Source: AP-15 sp963724435 (lineage in GTDB: Bacteria; Pseudomonadota; Alphaproteobacteria; ATCC43930; CGMCC-115725). Taken from it: DNA of 64,000 nucleotides. The first letter of the stretch is position 1; each line of letters starts with the position of its first letter. The position numbers and the translations under genes were made by a program. The notes beneath the pieces were generated by a model. That model saw only the letters and a list, made by a program, of their open reading frames with translations, was not told the DNA's origin and made no database searches. This document shows, piece after piece, positions 18,375 through 25,863 of the stretch. The DNA lies in the NCBI GenBank assembly GCA_963724435.1, contig CAVRUN010000012.1, positions 97,277 through 161,276 of the forward strand, given 5' to 3'.

Positions 18375-19469
18375 CTATTCTGCCGCGAGTGCTGACTTTT
18401 CCGCCCGCCAGGTCTTGAGGACCGGCAATACTTCCTTGGCGAACATTTTGAGTCCGCGCTCAGCGATGTCGAATGGTACGCCGCCAAACCGGAACGCCGT
18501 ATTGAGCTCGAATTCACCAAGCACATCGCGCCGCGTTTCCAACTCCCGCAGGATGCGGTCGGGCGTGCCCCAAATAGCCGCCTGCATAAACCCGGCGACC
18601 GCCCCATCGAGCCCGCCCTTGCGCGCGATCTCCGCCTTTTGCGCGTAGGCGTCGTAGCCCTTTACTGTCGCGAAGTGTTCGCCGAGAAATTCGTAATGAT
18701 GGAAATTGCTCTCGACAAATTTCCCCATGTATTTCCGCGCGTCCTCCTCGGCCTGCGCCAGGTCCGGCCCGCAGATGCAGAAATCGGTGATCATCATATG
18801 CGGCGCCGGCCGCCCATGAAATTTCCGGTGCAGTTCGCGGTTGCGTTCGATCGCCGGCAACCGCATGTGCCACGGCCGGTCGGAAAACATGACCATATGC
18901 GCGCCAAGCCTGGCGGCAGCCTCGACCAACTCCTCGCTCGCCGCGACGCAATAAATGCGGCCCGCGAAATCGTATTTGGGACGCGGCCTGAGTTCAATCC
19001 GCGGCTGCGGGTAATACTTGCCGTGCCCCTCGATAAAGCCGGTGCGCAACGCCTCGACGATCATCGGGGCGGCTTCATCAAAGCGCTCGCGCAACTCGTC
19101 CATTGTGCCGCGAAACGCCGCGAACTCGCGCCGCGCCAGACCGCGCCCCAAACCCAGCCGCAATTTTCCTTTGCACAACAGATCGAGGACCGCCGCCTGC
19201 TCGGCGACGCGCAACGGGTCGTGCCACGGTACGATGACGGCCGCCGTGCCGAGCCCGACGCCGGGGCATACCCCGGCGAGATAGGTCATCACCTGCAGAT
19301 TGTCGGGGCAGAACGAGTAGTCGAAAAAATGATGCTCGGCTGACCACAACGCGTCAAAGCCGGAATCGGCGGCGAGCCTTGCCAGCCGGATTTCCTCGTC
19401 CCACACCTGATCGTCGCCGACATTCTCCCAGCCATAGCTGGCGAACACCATCATCATGCCGACATCCAT
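18375..19469 (-). CDS. LLM-class flavin-dependent oxidoreductase (long form)
   Basis: 364 residues from ATG at 19469, chosen because GGAGGA lies 6 nt upstream; the frame extends to 19490 without a better site. Family blocks include DSGFDALWSAEHHFFDYSF, GLGTAAVIVPWHDPLRVAEQ and GKLRLGLGRGLARREFAAF. It is a divergent paralogue of its downstream neighbour, with the same AEHH motif. The 11-nt spacing indicates one transcript. The substrate is unknown. Confidence 0.9.
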   Translation of the reverse strand: MDVGMMMVFASYGWENVGDDQVWDEEIRLARLAADSGFDALWSAEHHFFDYSFCPDNLQVMTYLAGVCPGVGLGTAAVIVPWHDPLRVAEQAAVLDLLCKGKLRLGLGRGLARREFAAFRGTMDELRERFDEAAPMIVEALRTGFIEGHGKYYPQPRIELRPRPKYDFAGRIYCVAASEELVEAAARLGAHMVMFSDRPWHMRLPAIERNRELHRKFHGRPAPHMMITDFCICGPDLAQAEEDARKYMGKFVESNFHHYEFLGEHFATVKGYDAYAQKAEIARKGGLDGAVAGFMQAAIWGTPDRILRELETRRDVLGEFELNTAFRFGGVPFDIAERGLKMFAKEVLPVLKTWRAEKSALAAE

Positions 19470-19490
19470 GGCCTTCCTCCGTACGGTCAC

Positions 19491-19801
19491 GTTGGTGCAA
19501 GTGTTTCACGCGCGGCGGGCCGTGACAACCATCAGACCTCCACTCATGACATATGCGACACCCTCGGCAATGATCGAAGTTCTGTTGCAGATGCCGGCTG
19601 CCCTTGCGGTCGAGGTGCGCCTGCTCGACGAAGGACTTCCGCTGCACGCCCCCATCTAATCGACATCGAGGTGACGCAGGTGCGGTGGCGCATAGCAGGG
19701 TGTCGGAATTTCCTCGGTTACTATCCCGCGAGGACTTGAGGACGCGCGGCGTAATTCAGTGGCCAGCTTAGCGGCCTACCTGACGTCGGATCCCATTGCG
19801 C
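19491..19801. other. Intergenic region with no recognisable gene
   Basis: About 310 bp separating the two LLM genes from the upstream FAD-enzyme operon. A 37-codon frame near 19546-19659 on the plus strand has no family resemblance. The region may contain the promoter of the LLM pair; no clear -35/-10 could be picked out. Confidence 0.4.
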
Positions 19802-21313
19802 TTATGGTCCTTTAGAGTCCCAGGGGGTCTCACCTGCGGCGTTGCAGCCGGAGATGCGGCCAAAGGCGAGGCATTCGCCGATATTGCCGGTGCCCTGGTA
19901 CAAATAGCTGTAGATCGAGCCGAGTTCGCCGGCGCTGTAGAGCCGCGGGATCGGTGTGCCATTGGGGCGCACGATCTGGCCCTTTTCATTGCGTCGCGGG
20001 CCGCCCTGAGTGTTGAGCATCGAAGGCGACAGCTCGACCGCATAGAACGGCCCATCGCCGATCGGCTCCAGCATCAGCGACCGGCCGAACTCCGCGTCTC
20101 TCCCGGCATCGCAATAGCGGTTCCAGCGGCCGACGGTGCTTTCCAATGCTGAAGGGTCGAGCCCTAGCTCGGCGGCGAGACCTGCAACGGTATCAGCGGT
20201 CTTGATCCAGCCTTTGGCCAATTCGGCGCTGTTGTCCCCGCTCCATTCGTAGCGCTCGATAATTTGCGTCCAGCCATGGCTGGGATGCTTGTCGTAAAGA
20301 GGTCCGGCCGAAAACAGCGCGTGATCGACAATCATAAACATCGGGCACGGTGTCGACAATGGCAGCCAGCGGCTATTCACCGGGACTTTGCCGTGCCGGG
20401 TTTTGTACTTCTCGTCGGTAAAGCGCCTGCCGTCGGGGCCGACTACGATCATGCCGCCCGGCATCACTTTGCTGTAATGCAAGGCCTGCATCGAAAACGA
20501 TGTCCGGATCTCCGGAACCTTCAGCGCCATCGACGGCCCGGCGTAATTGTTCATGTGCCAGAGATCGGCGCCGACCGACATCGCCATCGTGATGCCGTCG
20601 CCTTCATTATAGGGCGAGCCCGAGGTGTAGCAGTAGGGTACGCCAGGCAAGTAATCGCGGATCATCTCCTGGTTGTTTTCAAAGCCGCCGCAAGTCAGCA
20701 CCACGCCCCGGCGCGCTTTCACATAAATCGGTTTATCTCCGCGTTCCGCGCAAACCCCGAGAATTTCCTTGGTGATGTCGTGCTGGATCAGCTCGCGGCC
20801 GGGCATTTCGTAAATAACACGGATCGGACGCTGTTTGACCAGGCTCTCGAACCGTTTCCATGTGTAGGAGTAGCCATAAGTCGGCCCGTCGTGAAATTTA
20901 TGCACGCATCCCGAGCCCGGCAGATCCGGAAATTCGATACCGACCGGCGGATGCTGATGCTCCTGCGGGTCCCCGCCGAGACTTTCGAGCCACGCATTGT
21001 TGCGGCACATTTCCTCCGCCCACGCCTTCACCATCGGTTCCGGCACGGTGTAGGGGCCGCACAGCGCGGTCAAATAGGCAGCGGCATCCTCGGCCGAAGA
21101 TGTGTTCAGATATCCCTGACCCGCGACCCGGGTGTTGCCGCCGTGCTCGCCTTCGGGTGCCTTTTCGAGGATGACGACATCGGCGCCGAGATCATGGGCT
21201 GTTACCGCCGCTGCGACGCCCGCCGCTCCAAACCCGACGACCACGACATCGGCTTCGATATCCCATTTATCCGGCGCTGAGAACTGGCGTTGCATTGTGG
21301 GTTCTGAGCGCAT
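19802..21313 (-). CDS. FAD-dependent oxidoreductase (fumarate reductase/ketosteroid dehydrogenase type)
   Basis: 503 residues of the FAD_binding_2 family. The N-terminal Rossmann motif GFGAAG (27-32) ends with Glu50, which binds the FAD ribose. A long middle substrate-capping region follows, and the C-terminal block RLYSAGELGSIYSYLYQGTGN then CLAFGRISG closes the FAD site. Family members reduce fumarate-like acids or desaturate steroid or cyclic ketones. No heme motif or signal peptide is present, so it is a soluble flavoprotein. It starts 9 nt downstream of the OsmC gene stop, in the same operon. Confidence 0.88.
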   Translation of the reverse strand: MRSEPTMQRQFSAPDKWDIEADVVVVGFGAAGVAAAVTAHDLGADVVILEKAPEGEHGGNTRVAGQGYLNTSSAEDAAAYLTALCGPYTVPEPMVKAWAEEMCRNNAWLESLGGDPQEHQHPPVGIEFPDLPGSGCVHKFHDGPTYGYSYTWKRFESLVKQRPIRVIYEMPGRELIQHDITKEILGVCAERGDKPIYVKARRGVVLTCGGFENNQEMIRDYLPGVPYCYTSGSPYNEGDGITMAMSVGADLWHMNNYAGPSMALKVPEIRTSFSMQALHYSKVMPGGMIVVGPDGRRFTDEKYKTRHGKVPVNSRWLPLSTPCPMFMIVDHALFSAGPLYDKHPSHGWTQIIERYEWSGDNSAELAKGWIKTADTVAGLAAELGLDPSALESTVGRWNRYCDAGRDAEFGRSLMLEPIGDGPFYAVELSPSMLNTQGGPRRNEKGQIVRPNGTPIPRLYSAGELGSIYSYLYQGTGNIGECLAFGRISGCNAAGETPWDSKGP

Positions 21314-21322
21314 CAGCTTGGC

Positions 21323-21835
21323 TTAGCGGTGTTGGACAATGCGAGCCTCCAGCCTTGGCGGGGTGCGCAATGTCTGCAATACCACGCAATAGCGCTCGGT
21401 CAGCTTCAAGAGGCTTTCGCGCCGGTCCTCGGGTTCGTCGGTGTCGAGCGTAAAGCTTAGCCGGATGTCGCGAAAACCGACCGGCGCGGTGCGTTCGACG
21501 CCCAGAGTACCGCGGAAATCGAGATCACCCTCGGCATGGACGGACCCGCCGCGCAAATTGAAATCGATGGCCGTCGCGACTGCTTTCAACGTGACGCCGG
21601 CACAGGCGACCAGCGCTTCGAGCAGCATGTCGCCGGAGCAAACATCAAGACCGGTGCCGCCCGTCGCAGGGTGCAGACCGGCAGCGATCATTGCCCGCCC
21701 GGTCTCGACTTTGCAGACAATTGCATGGTCCGCCAGATCACCATGCGCCTTTAGCGTGACGACAGCCGCAGCCGGATCATTGCGGTATTTTTGCTTGAGC
21801 GGCGTCTGCAGTTCGCGCAGCGCGGTGCTGTCCAT
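21323..21835 (-). CDS. OsmC-family protein
   Basis: 170 residues from ATG at 21835 (GAGG site a few bases upstream; the frame runs on to 21994 without coding features). OsmC/Ohr-like signature: Cys66 in DVCSGDMLLEAL and Cys78 in VACAGVTLKAVA. OsmC proteins reduce organic hydroperoxides or act as disulfide-type reductases through these cysteines. A C-terminal helix-strand block (DTDEPEDRRESLLKLTERYC) is normal. Placed between the HD-domain hydrolase and the FAD enzyme, it could deal with peroxides formed by the flavin enzymes (inference). Confidence 0.86.
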   Translation of the reverse strand: MDSTALRELQTPLKQKYRNDPAAAVVTLKAHGDLADHAIVCKVETGRAMIAAGLHPATGGTGLDVCSGDMLLEALVACAGVTLKAVATAIDFNLRGGSVHAEGDLDFRGTLGVERTAPVGFRDIRLSFTLDTDEPEDRRESLLKLTERYCVVLQTLRTPPRLEARIVQHR

Positions 21836-21957
21836 TCCTGACCTCGTCTTAAGCATTTTAACGGTTGAGCCCGCGACGATGCCGCGGGTTCCCCCTGGCT
21901 GGTTTCGCAGGGCCGAGCGCGATGACCGCACCGCGCCTGGCCGATTTTTACTGATTG

Positions 21958-22719
21958 TTAAAGATACTTCGCCGGCCGGATCATCGCCCGCCACATATGT
22001 GCGACTGGGCTGTTGTCAAAGCCGAGCCCTTCCTCTGGCTGCTTGAAATTGCGGCCGATTACATCGGTGAATTCTTCGAGTTCGACTTTGGCATTCGGGT
22101 CGAAGGAATAAATGTCGTGCACCGTAATCATTCGTCCCGACATGTACCATTTATGGTCGCGCATCCGCTTGTAATCTTCCTCGATATACGGATCGGGTCG
22201 GTAATCGTCGCCGAACGATTTGACATAGGATTGCGGATATTCGTACCCGACTGACTCGTCGGGATAAAACCGCAGGACCTGATGAGCCCGGATCGCCCAG
22301 GTCACTTCCTCGTCAACATAGGGCTCGACCAGCTGCGCGCCCCAATAGCCGTGATCGCCACGGATAAAGCCGATCGTCGAGATGTCGTGCAGTAGACACG
22401 CGAGCACCATATTTTCCGGCAACCCGGCATTGACCGCATGCTTGGCGCTCTGCAGCAGATGCGCCGCGGGGCCAAAGCGGCATTTGAAGAAATCGACCAG
22501 TGTCGGCTTTTCCGGCATTTCCGGCAGCCGAGGATCGTCGCCCATCAGCACCCGCGCGTTGGGATTCTTCGCCATCAGCGCGGCGACATTCGGCGCCGGG
22601 CCCATATCCCCTTCGGCCATGCTGTAGAGCCGTGACTTGATCACGATGCAGTCGAGTTCGCGGCTCATTTGTTCTTCGAGCGCGTCGGCACGCTGGGACA
22701 AGGTCATCGCATCATTCAT
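21958..22719 (-). CDS. HD-domain metal-dependent hydrolase
   Basis: 253 residues. The metal ligands are seen as His87/His94 (AAHLLQSAKHA) and the His111-Asp112 pair in ACLLHDIS. A further His in RAHQVLRFYPDESVGY is a possible later ligand. HD proteins are phosphohydrolases or, in the MIOX/PhnZ subgroup, di-iron oxygenases. The short spacing between the ligand histidines and the HD pair makes the oxygenase subgroup worth considering, but I cannot assign it. The start at ATG 22719 has a clear GGAGAA site. It is part of the long minus-strand operon. Confidence 0.8.
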   Translation of the reverse strand: MNDAMTLSQRADALEEQMSRELDCIVIKSRLYSMAEGDMGPAPNVAALMAKNPNARVLMGDDPRLPEMPEKPTLVDFFKCRFGPAAHLLQSAKHAVNAGLPENMVLACLLHDISTIGFIRGDHGYWGAQLVEPYVDEEVTWAIRAHQVLRFYPDESVGYEYPQSYVKSFGDDYRPDPYIEEDYKRMRDHKWYMSGRMITVHDIYSFDPNAKVELEEFTDVIGRNFKQPEEGLGFDNSPVAHMWRAMIRPAKYL

Positions 22720-22840
22720 CGGTTTCTCCTTAGCCGCGTAATTCCTGGCATGAGCTTAGCCGATCGCGCTTGATTGCGTCGACTCCCGCTCATCCCTGGC
22801 ATGGCCGCCCCGCTCTGATCGGCGGGACCTCGGCTAAGGT

Positions 22841-23884
22841 CTACGATTGGGCGGCGGCAGATAGCTGAGGTTCGGGTTGGGCGATTGGCGCCGCTTTCAT
22901 CCCGCCATGCACTTGTGCGACAATCTCGAATGAGTGCTTGCGCTTGGCGTGGTCGAAGATGTTTGCGGTGACCATCAGCTCGTCAGCGCCGGTGCGGCGG
23001 ATGAAGTCTTCGAGGCCGCGCCGCACCGTATCCGGTGCACCGATAATCGCGCAGGACTGCGAGTCGGCGAGGATGGCGCGCGCGTAAGGATCGAGTTGCG
23101 CATCAAAATTGGCGACCGGCGGTGGCACACGGCCGGGATGGCCGATCCGGTTGTTCAACGTCGCTTGCTGCAGCGAGGAGAACAGAAACTGAGCCTCATT
23201 ATCCGATTCCGCGGCAACGACGACTACCCCGAGCATCACATGCGGCAAAGCAAGTTGCGTCGACGGGCGGAACCGCTCGCGATAGACCTGGATTGCCTGC
23301 ATCATCATCGCCGGGGCGAAATGCGAGGCAAAGGCGAACGGCAGGCCCAAATAGGCGGCGACCTGCGCGCCATAGAGGCTGGAGCCGAGAATCCAGATCG
23401 GCACCTCCAACCCAGCGCCGGGGACCGCCTGCACCGCCTGCCCCGGTTCGGCCGGCTGGAAATACGCCATTAGCTCGACGACATCCTGCGGGAAGTTTTC
23501 AGCGCCACCGAGCAGGGCCCGGCGCACCGCCCGCGCGGTGACCTGGTCCGAGCCCGGCGCGCGGCCGAGACCGAGCTCAACCCGCCCCGGATGAAGGGCT
23601 GCGAGCGTACCGAATTGCTCGGCGATCAGCAGCGGCGCGTGGTTCGGCAGCATGATGCCGCCGGCGCCGATCCGGATCGTGCTGGTGCCGCCCGCGACAT
23701 GGGCGAGCGCAACCGCGGTTGCGGCGCTCGCGATGCCTGGCAGATTGTGATGCTCGGCCATCCAGAATCGCCGGTAGCCGAGCGCTTCGACATGGCGCGC
23801 CAGATCGAGCGAGTTGCGCAACGCCTGGCCGGCATCACTGCCCTCGGTGATCGGTGAAAGATCAAGAACGGAAAGCGGGACCAT
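22841..23884 (-). CDS. LLM-class flavin-dependent oxidoreductase (YhbW-like)
   Basis: 347 residues of the LLM subfamily containing E. coli YhbW. It shows LSVLDLSPITEGSDAGQALRN at the start, RRFWMAEHHNLPGIASAAT, RIGAGGIMLPNHAPLLIAEQFG and HPGRVELGLGRAPGSD. YhbW-like proteins bind FMN and are generally of unknown substrate. ATG at 23884 lies 17 nt downstream of the DUF364 gene stop. This is the fourth LLM paralogue in 10 kb. Confidence 0.9.
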   Translation of the reverse strand: MVPLSVLDLSPITEGSDAGQALRNSLDLARHVEALGYRRFWMAEHHNLPGIASAATAVALAHVAGGTSTIRIGAGGIMLPNHAPLLIAEQFGTLAALHPGRVELGLGRAPGSDQVTARAVRRALLGGAENFPQDVVELMAYFQPAEPGQAVQAVPGAGLEVPIWILGSSLYGAQVAAYLGLPFAFASHFAPAMMMQAIQVYRERFRPSTQLALPHVMLGVVVVAAESDNEAQFLFSSLQQATLNNRIGHPGRVPPPVANFDAQLDPYARAILADSQSCAIIGAPDTVRRGLEDFIRRTGADELMVTANIFDHAKRKHSFEIVAQVHGGMKAAPIAQPEPQLSAAAQS

Positions 23885-23901
23885 CAGACGATCATGAAGG
23901 G

Positions 23902-24768
23902 TTATGCGGCTTGCGCGCTGACGGCCGGCATGCGGCGGGCGAGCACAATTTTTTGCGCCGAGCGGCCGAAGAAATGGTACCCGGAGCCGCCTTCGGCGAG
24001 CACATCGAGAAACGCGTCAGGCTCGGTGATGCGAACGCAGCCGAGGACATCGGCGCCGCGCGCAAGGAAGGCGTCCGGCAGCATGCCGACGGTGGGCCCG
24101 ACGATCGTGACCCGCGCTTCGGGCCGGGCCAACGCCAGCAGATCTTCGAGCGTGGCGTTCAGAAGGGTCGAGCCGGTGATCAACAACACATCGGCGTCAG
24201 GCACGACGTCACCGGCCTGTTCTGCCGGGCGAAAAAACGGCAGCTCATCGGCCTTCAAGGTCGCGGGGTCTTGCTCCAGCACCAGATAGGACTGGCCGCG
24301 GCGTTTCAATTCCTTAAGAAACGGAACGAACGCGCCGACGACGACGACCCGATCGCCCTTGCGGATTTCGGTCGCGTCAAAGGCGTCCACCCCCACCCGT
24401 AGCTCGACATCGGGACGCGGCCGGCGCTGCCAGCAGCAATCTGCAAGCGCATTCAGAGTGGCGATGCCGACGGCCCGGCGAATGCCGTGATCGGAGAGCG
24501 CCTCGCACGCCAACTCCGCCGCATTGCGGCCCCGAATTTTGCCGGGAAACGGCATCGCCATCGCCGAACTCGGGCAGCATACCGCTTCCGGGATCGTCTT
24601 GATCGGCGTGGCACAGGCCCCGCCGACGCCGTTACTAAGCTTGACGCCAGTGAAGAACAGCCCGATCACCGCGCGCTCGACCGTGACCTGCGCAAGATCT
24701 GCGCCGAGGATCGCCTCGATCGCCGATATCGTCTCGGCCAAAATCGAATCGGTCTTTGCGTCCTTCAT
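23902..24768 (-). CDS. DUF364/DUF4213 putative metal-chelation protein
   Basis: 288 residues. The N-terminal region (VIGLFFTGVKLSNGVGGACATPI) and the C-terminal Rossmann-like half (GDRVVVVGAFVPFLKELK, DVLLITGSTLLNATLEDLL, ARVTIVGPTVGMLPDAFLARGADVLG) match the DUF4213-DUF364 pair. These are described as possible heavy-metal-chelating proteins and often lie near molybdenum or iron-sulfur genes. It is divergent from mop across a 99-bp gap holding a ModE-like palindrome. It is the first gene of the operon that continues with LLM, HD, OsmC and FAD genes. Confidence 0.83.
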   Translation of the reverse strand: MKDAKTDSILAETISAIEAILGADLAQVTVERAVIGLFFTGVKLSNGVGGACATPIKTIPEAVCCPSSAMAMPFPGKIRGRNAAELACEALSDHGIRRAVGIATLNALADCCWQRRPRPDVELRVGVDAFDATEIRKGDRVVVVGAFVPFLKELKRRGQSYLVLEQDPATLKADELPFFRPAEQAGDVVPDADVLLITGSTLLNATLEDLLALARPEARVTIVGPTVGMLPDAFLARGADVLGCVRITEPDAFLDVLAEGGSGYHFFGRSAQKIVLARRMPAVSAQAA

Positions 24769-24803
24769 TTCGCCTCGCTTGTCGGTCGAATTTCGGCTGC
24801 ACT

Positions 24804-24819
24804 ATATCTGACCGGATAT
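24804..24819. promoter_or_regulatory. ModE-like palindrome between DUF364 gene and mop
   Basis: An inverted repeat reads ATATC, six bases, GATAT. With flanks it is TATATC-N6-GATATG. The E. coli ModE operator as I recall it has TATATA-N6-TATATA with outer CG-rich arms; the spacing of six is identical here, and the right outer arm (TCGA) also fits. The site lies in the shared divergent promoter of a DUF364 gene and mop, both of which would be sensible molybdate-regulated genes. It could bind a ModE/MopB-like repressor. The assignment is inference from one site. Confidence 0.5.
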
Positions 24820-24867
24820 GTCGACCGAGTTCTCTCTGCTGCACAATACCTCGGAAAGGAAGATACG

Positions 24868-25074
24868 ATGAAACTAAGCGCGCGCAATCAGCTCAAAGGT
24901 AAGATCGTCGCGGTCACCAAGGGGCAAACGACAGCGCATATCCGCATCGATATCGGCGGCGGAAATATCGTGACCTCGTCAATCACCAACGAGGCGGTCG
25001 ACGATCTCGCTCTCGCCGTCGGCGACGACGCGTTTGCCGTCATCAAGGCGTCGGATGTGATGGTCGCCAAATAA
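24868..25074 (+). CDS. mop: Molybdopterin-binding protein (molbindin, TOBE domain)
   Basis: 68 residues, exactly one TOBE/Mop module: SARNQLKGKIVAVTKGQTTA, then HIRIDIGGGNIVTSSITNEA, then GDDAFAVIKASDVMVAK. Mop proteins assemble into hexamers and bind molybdate or tungstate as a cytoplasmic store. ATG at 24868 is preceded by GGAAAGGAAG. The frame is open upstream to 24487, but that part is antisense to the DUF364 gene and is not coding. Probably regulated with its divergent neighbour through the palindrome at 24804-24819. Confidence 0.93.
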   Translation: MKLSARNQLKGKIVAVTKGQTTAHIRIDIGGGNIVTSSITNEAVDDLALAVGDDAFAVIKASDVMVAK

Positions 25075-25176
25075 GGGGGCGCGACAGCCCTTTGGTTCTC
25101 GGACAGAACAGCCGTCGTGACAGTGAGGGATGTGGTAGACCACCCGCGGCTATACTCTGACAGGTCGTGAGGCTTC

Positions 25177-25797
25177 GTGGTTTACCTGCCGCCCGTTTTT
25201 ACCGAAACCCGTCCCGAAATTCTGATCGCCCATATCGAGCGTTACGATTTTGGGCTGCTGGTTAGCCATGGCGAGCATGGCCTGGTGTCGAGTCATGTTC
25301 CGTTTCTGGTCGAGCGGCGGGGCGATCAACTGTATTTGCAGGGTCATCTGGCGCGCCCTAACCCGCAGGTCTCGAATTTGCCGCAGGGCAACGAGGTCCT
25401 CGCCGTGTTTAGCGGACCGCACGCCTATATTTCGCCACGCTGGTATGCGAGTGGTCCGGCGGTGCCGACCTGGAACTACGCCGATGTTCATGCTTATGGC
25501 GCGGTTCGACCGATTGATGACGCGGACTGGTTGCGCGATCTGCTGCGCCGTCTGTCACAGCGGCATGAGAGCGGCAGCGAGACGCCGTGGCGAATGGAGG
25601 ATCAGCCCGCCGACTATATGGCCGGCATGCTTAGGGGAATTGTCGGTTTTGAGATTAGCGTGACGCGGCTCGAAGGCAAATTCAAGCTGAGCCAGAACCG
25701 TCCCGCGGCGGAGCGTCCGCGGATCATCGCCGCATTGGAAGCCGCCGGTGATGCCGAGGCCGGCGGCGTCGTCCGGATGATGCGGCAGCGCGAATAG
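25177..25797 (+). CDS. PaiB-family FMN-binding protein
   Basis: 206 residues of the PaiB (FMN-binding split-barrel) family: VYLPPVFTETRPEILIAHI, SHVPFLVERRGDQLYLQGH, SPRWYASGPAVPTWNY and FEISVTRLEGKFKLSQNR. In Bacillus, PaiB is reported as a negative regulator of protease and sporulation genes. In proteobacteria, family members are usually small flavin-linked proteins of unknown role. Starts at GTG 25177 just after a GTGAGG site. It does not overlap mop and may be its own unit. Confidence 0.9.
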   Translation: MVYLPPVFTETRPEILIAHIERYDFGLLVSHGEHGLVSSHVPFLVERRGDQLYLQGHLARPNPQVSNLPQGNEVLAVFSGPHAYISPRWYASGPAVPTWNYADVHAYGAVRPIDDADWLRDLLRRLSQRHESGSETPWRMEDQPADYMAGMLRGIVGFEISVTRLEGKFKLSQNRPAAERPRIIAALEAAGDAEAGGVVRMMRQRE

Positions 25798-25863
25798 GCC
25801 GAGAGTTAAAATGCGCGGCGGTCGGGCCGGGGAACCCGCTCCGCTGCTCACGATGAAGAGCTG

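Noticed and set aside
19456..19659. Short plus-strand frame in the gap between flavin enzymes
   Set aside because: Covers the start of the LLM gene on the other strand; not coding-like.
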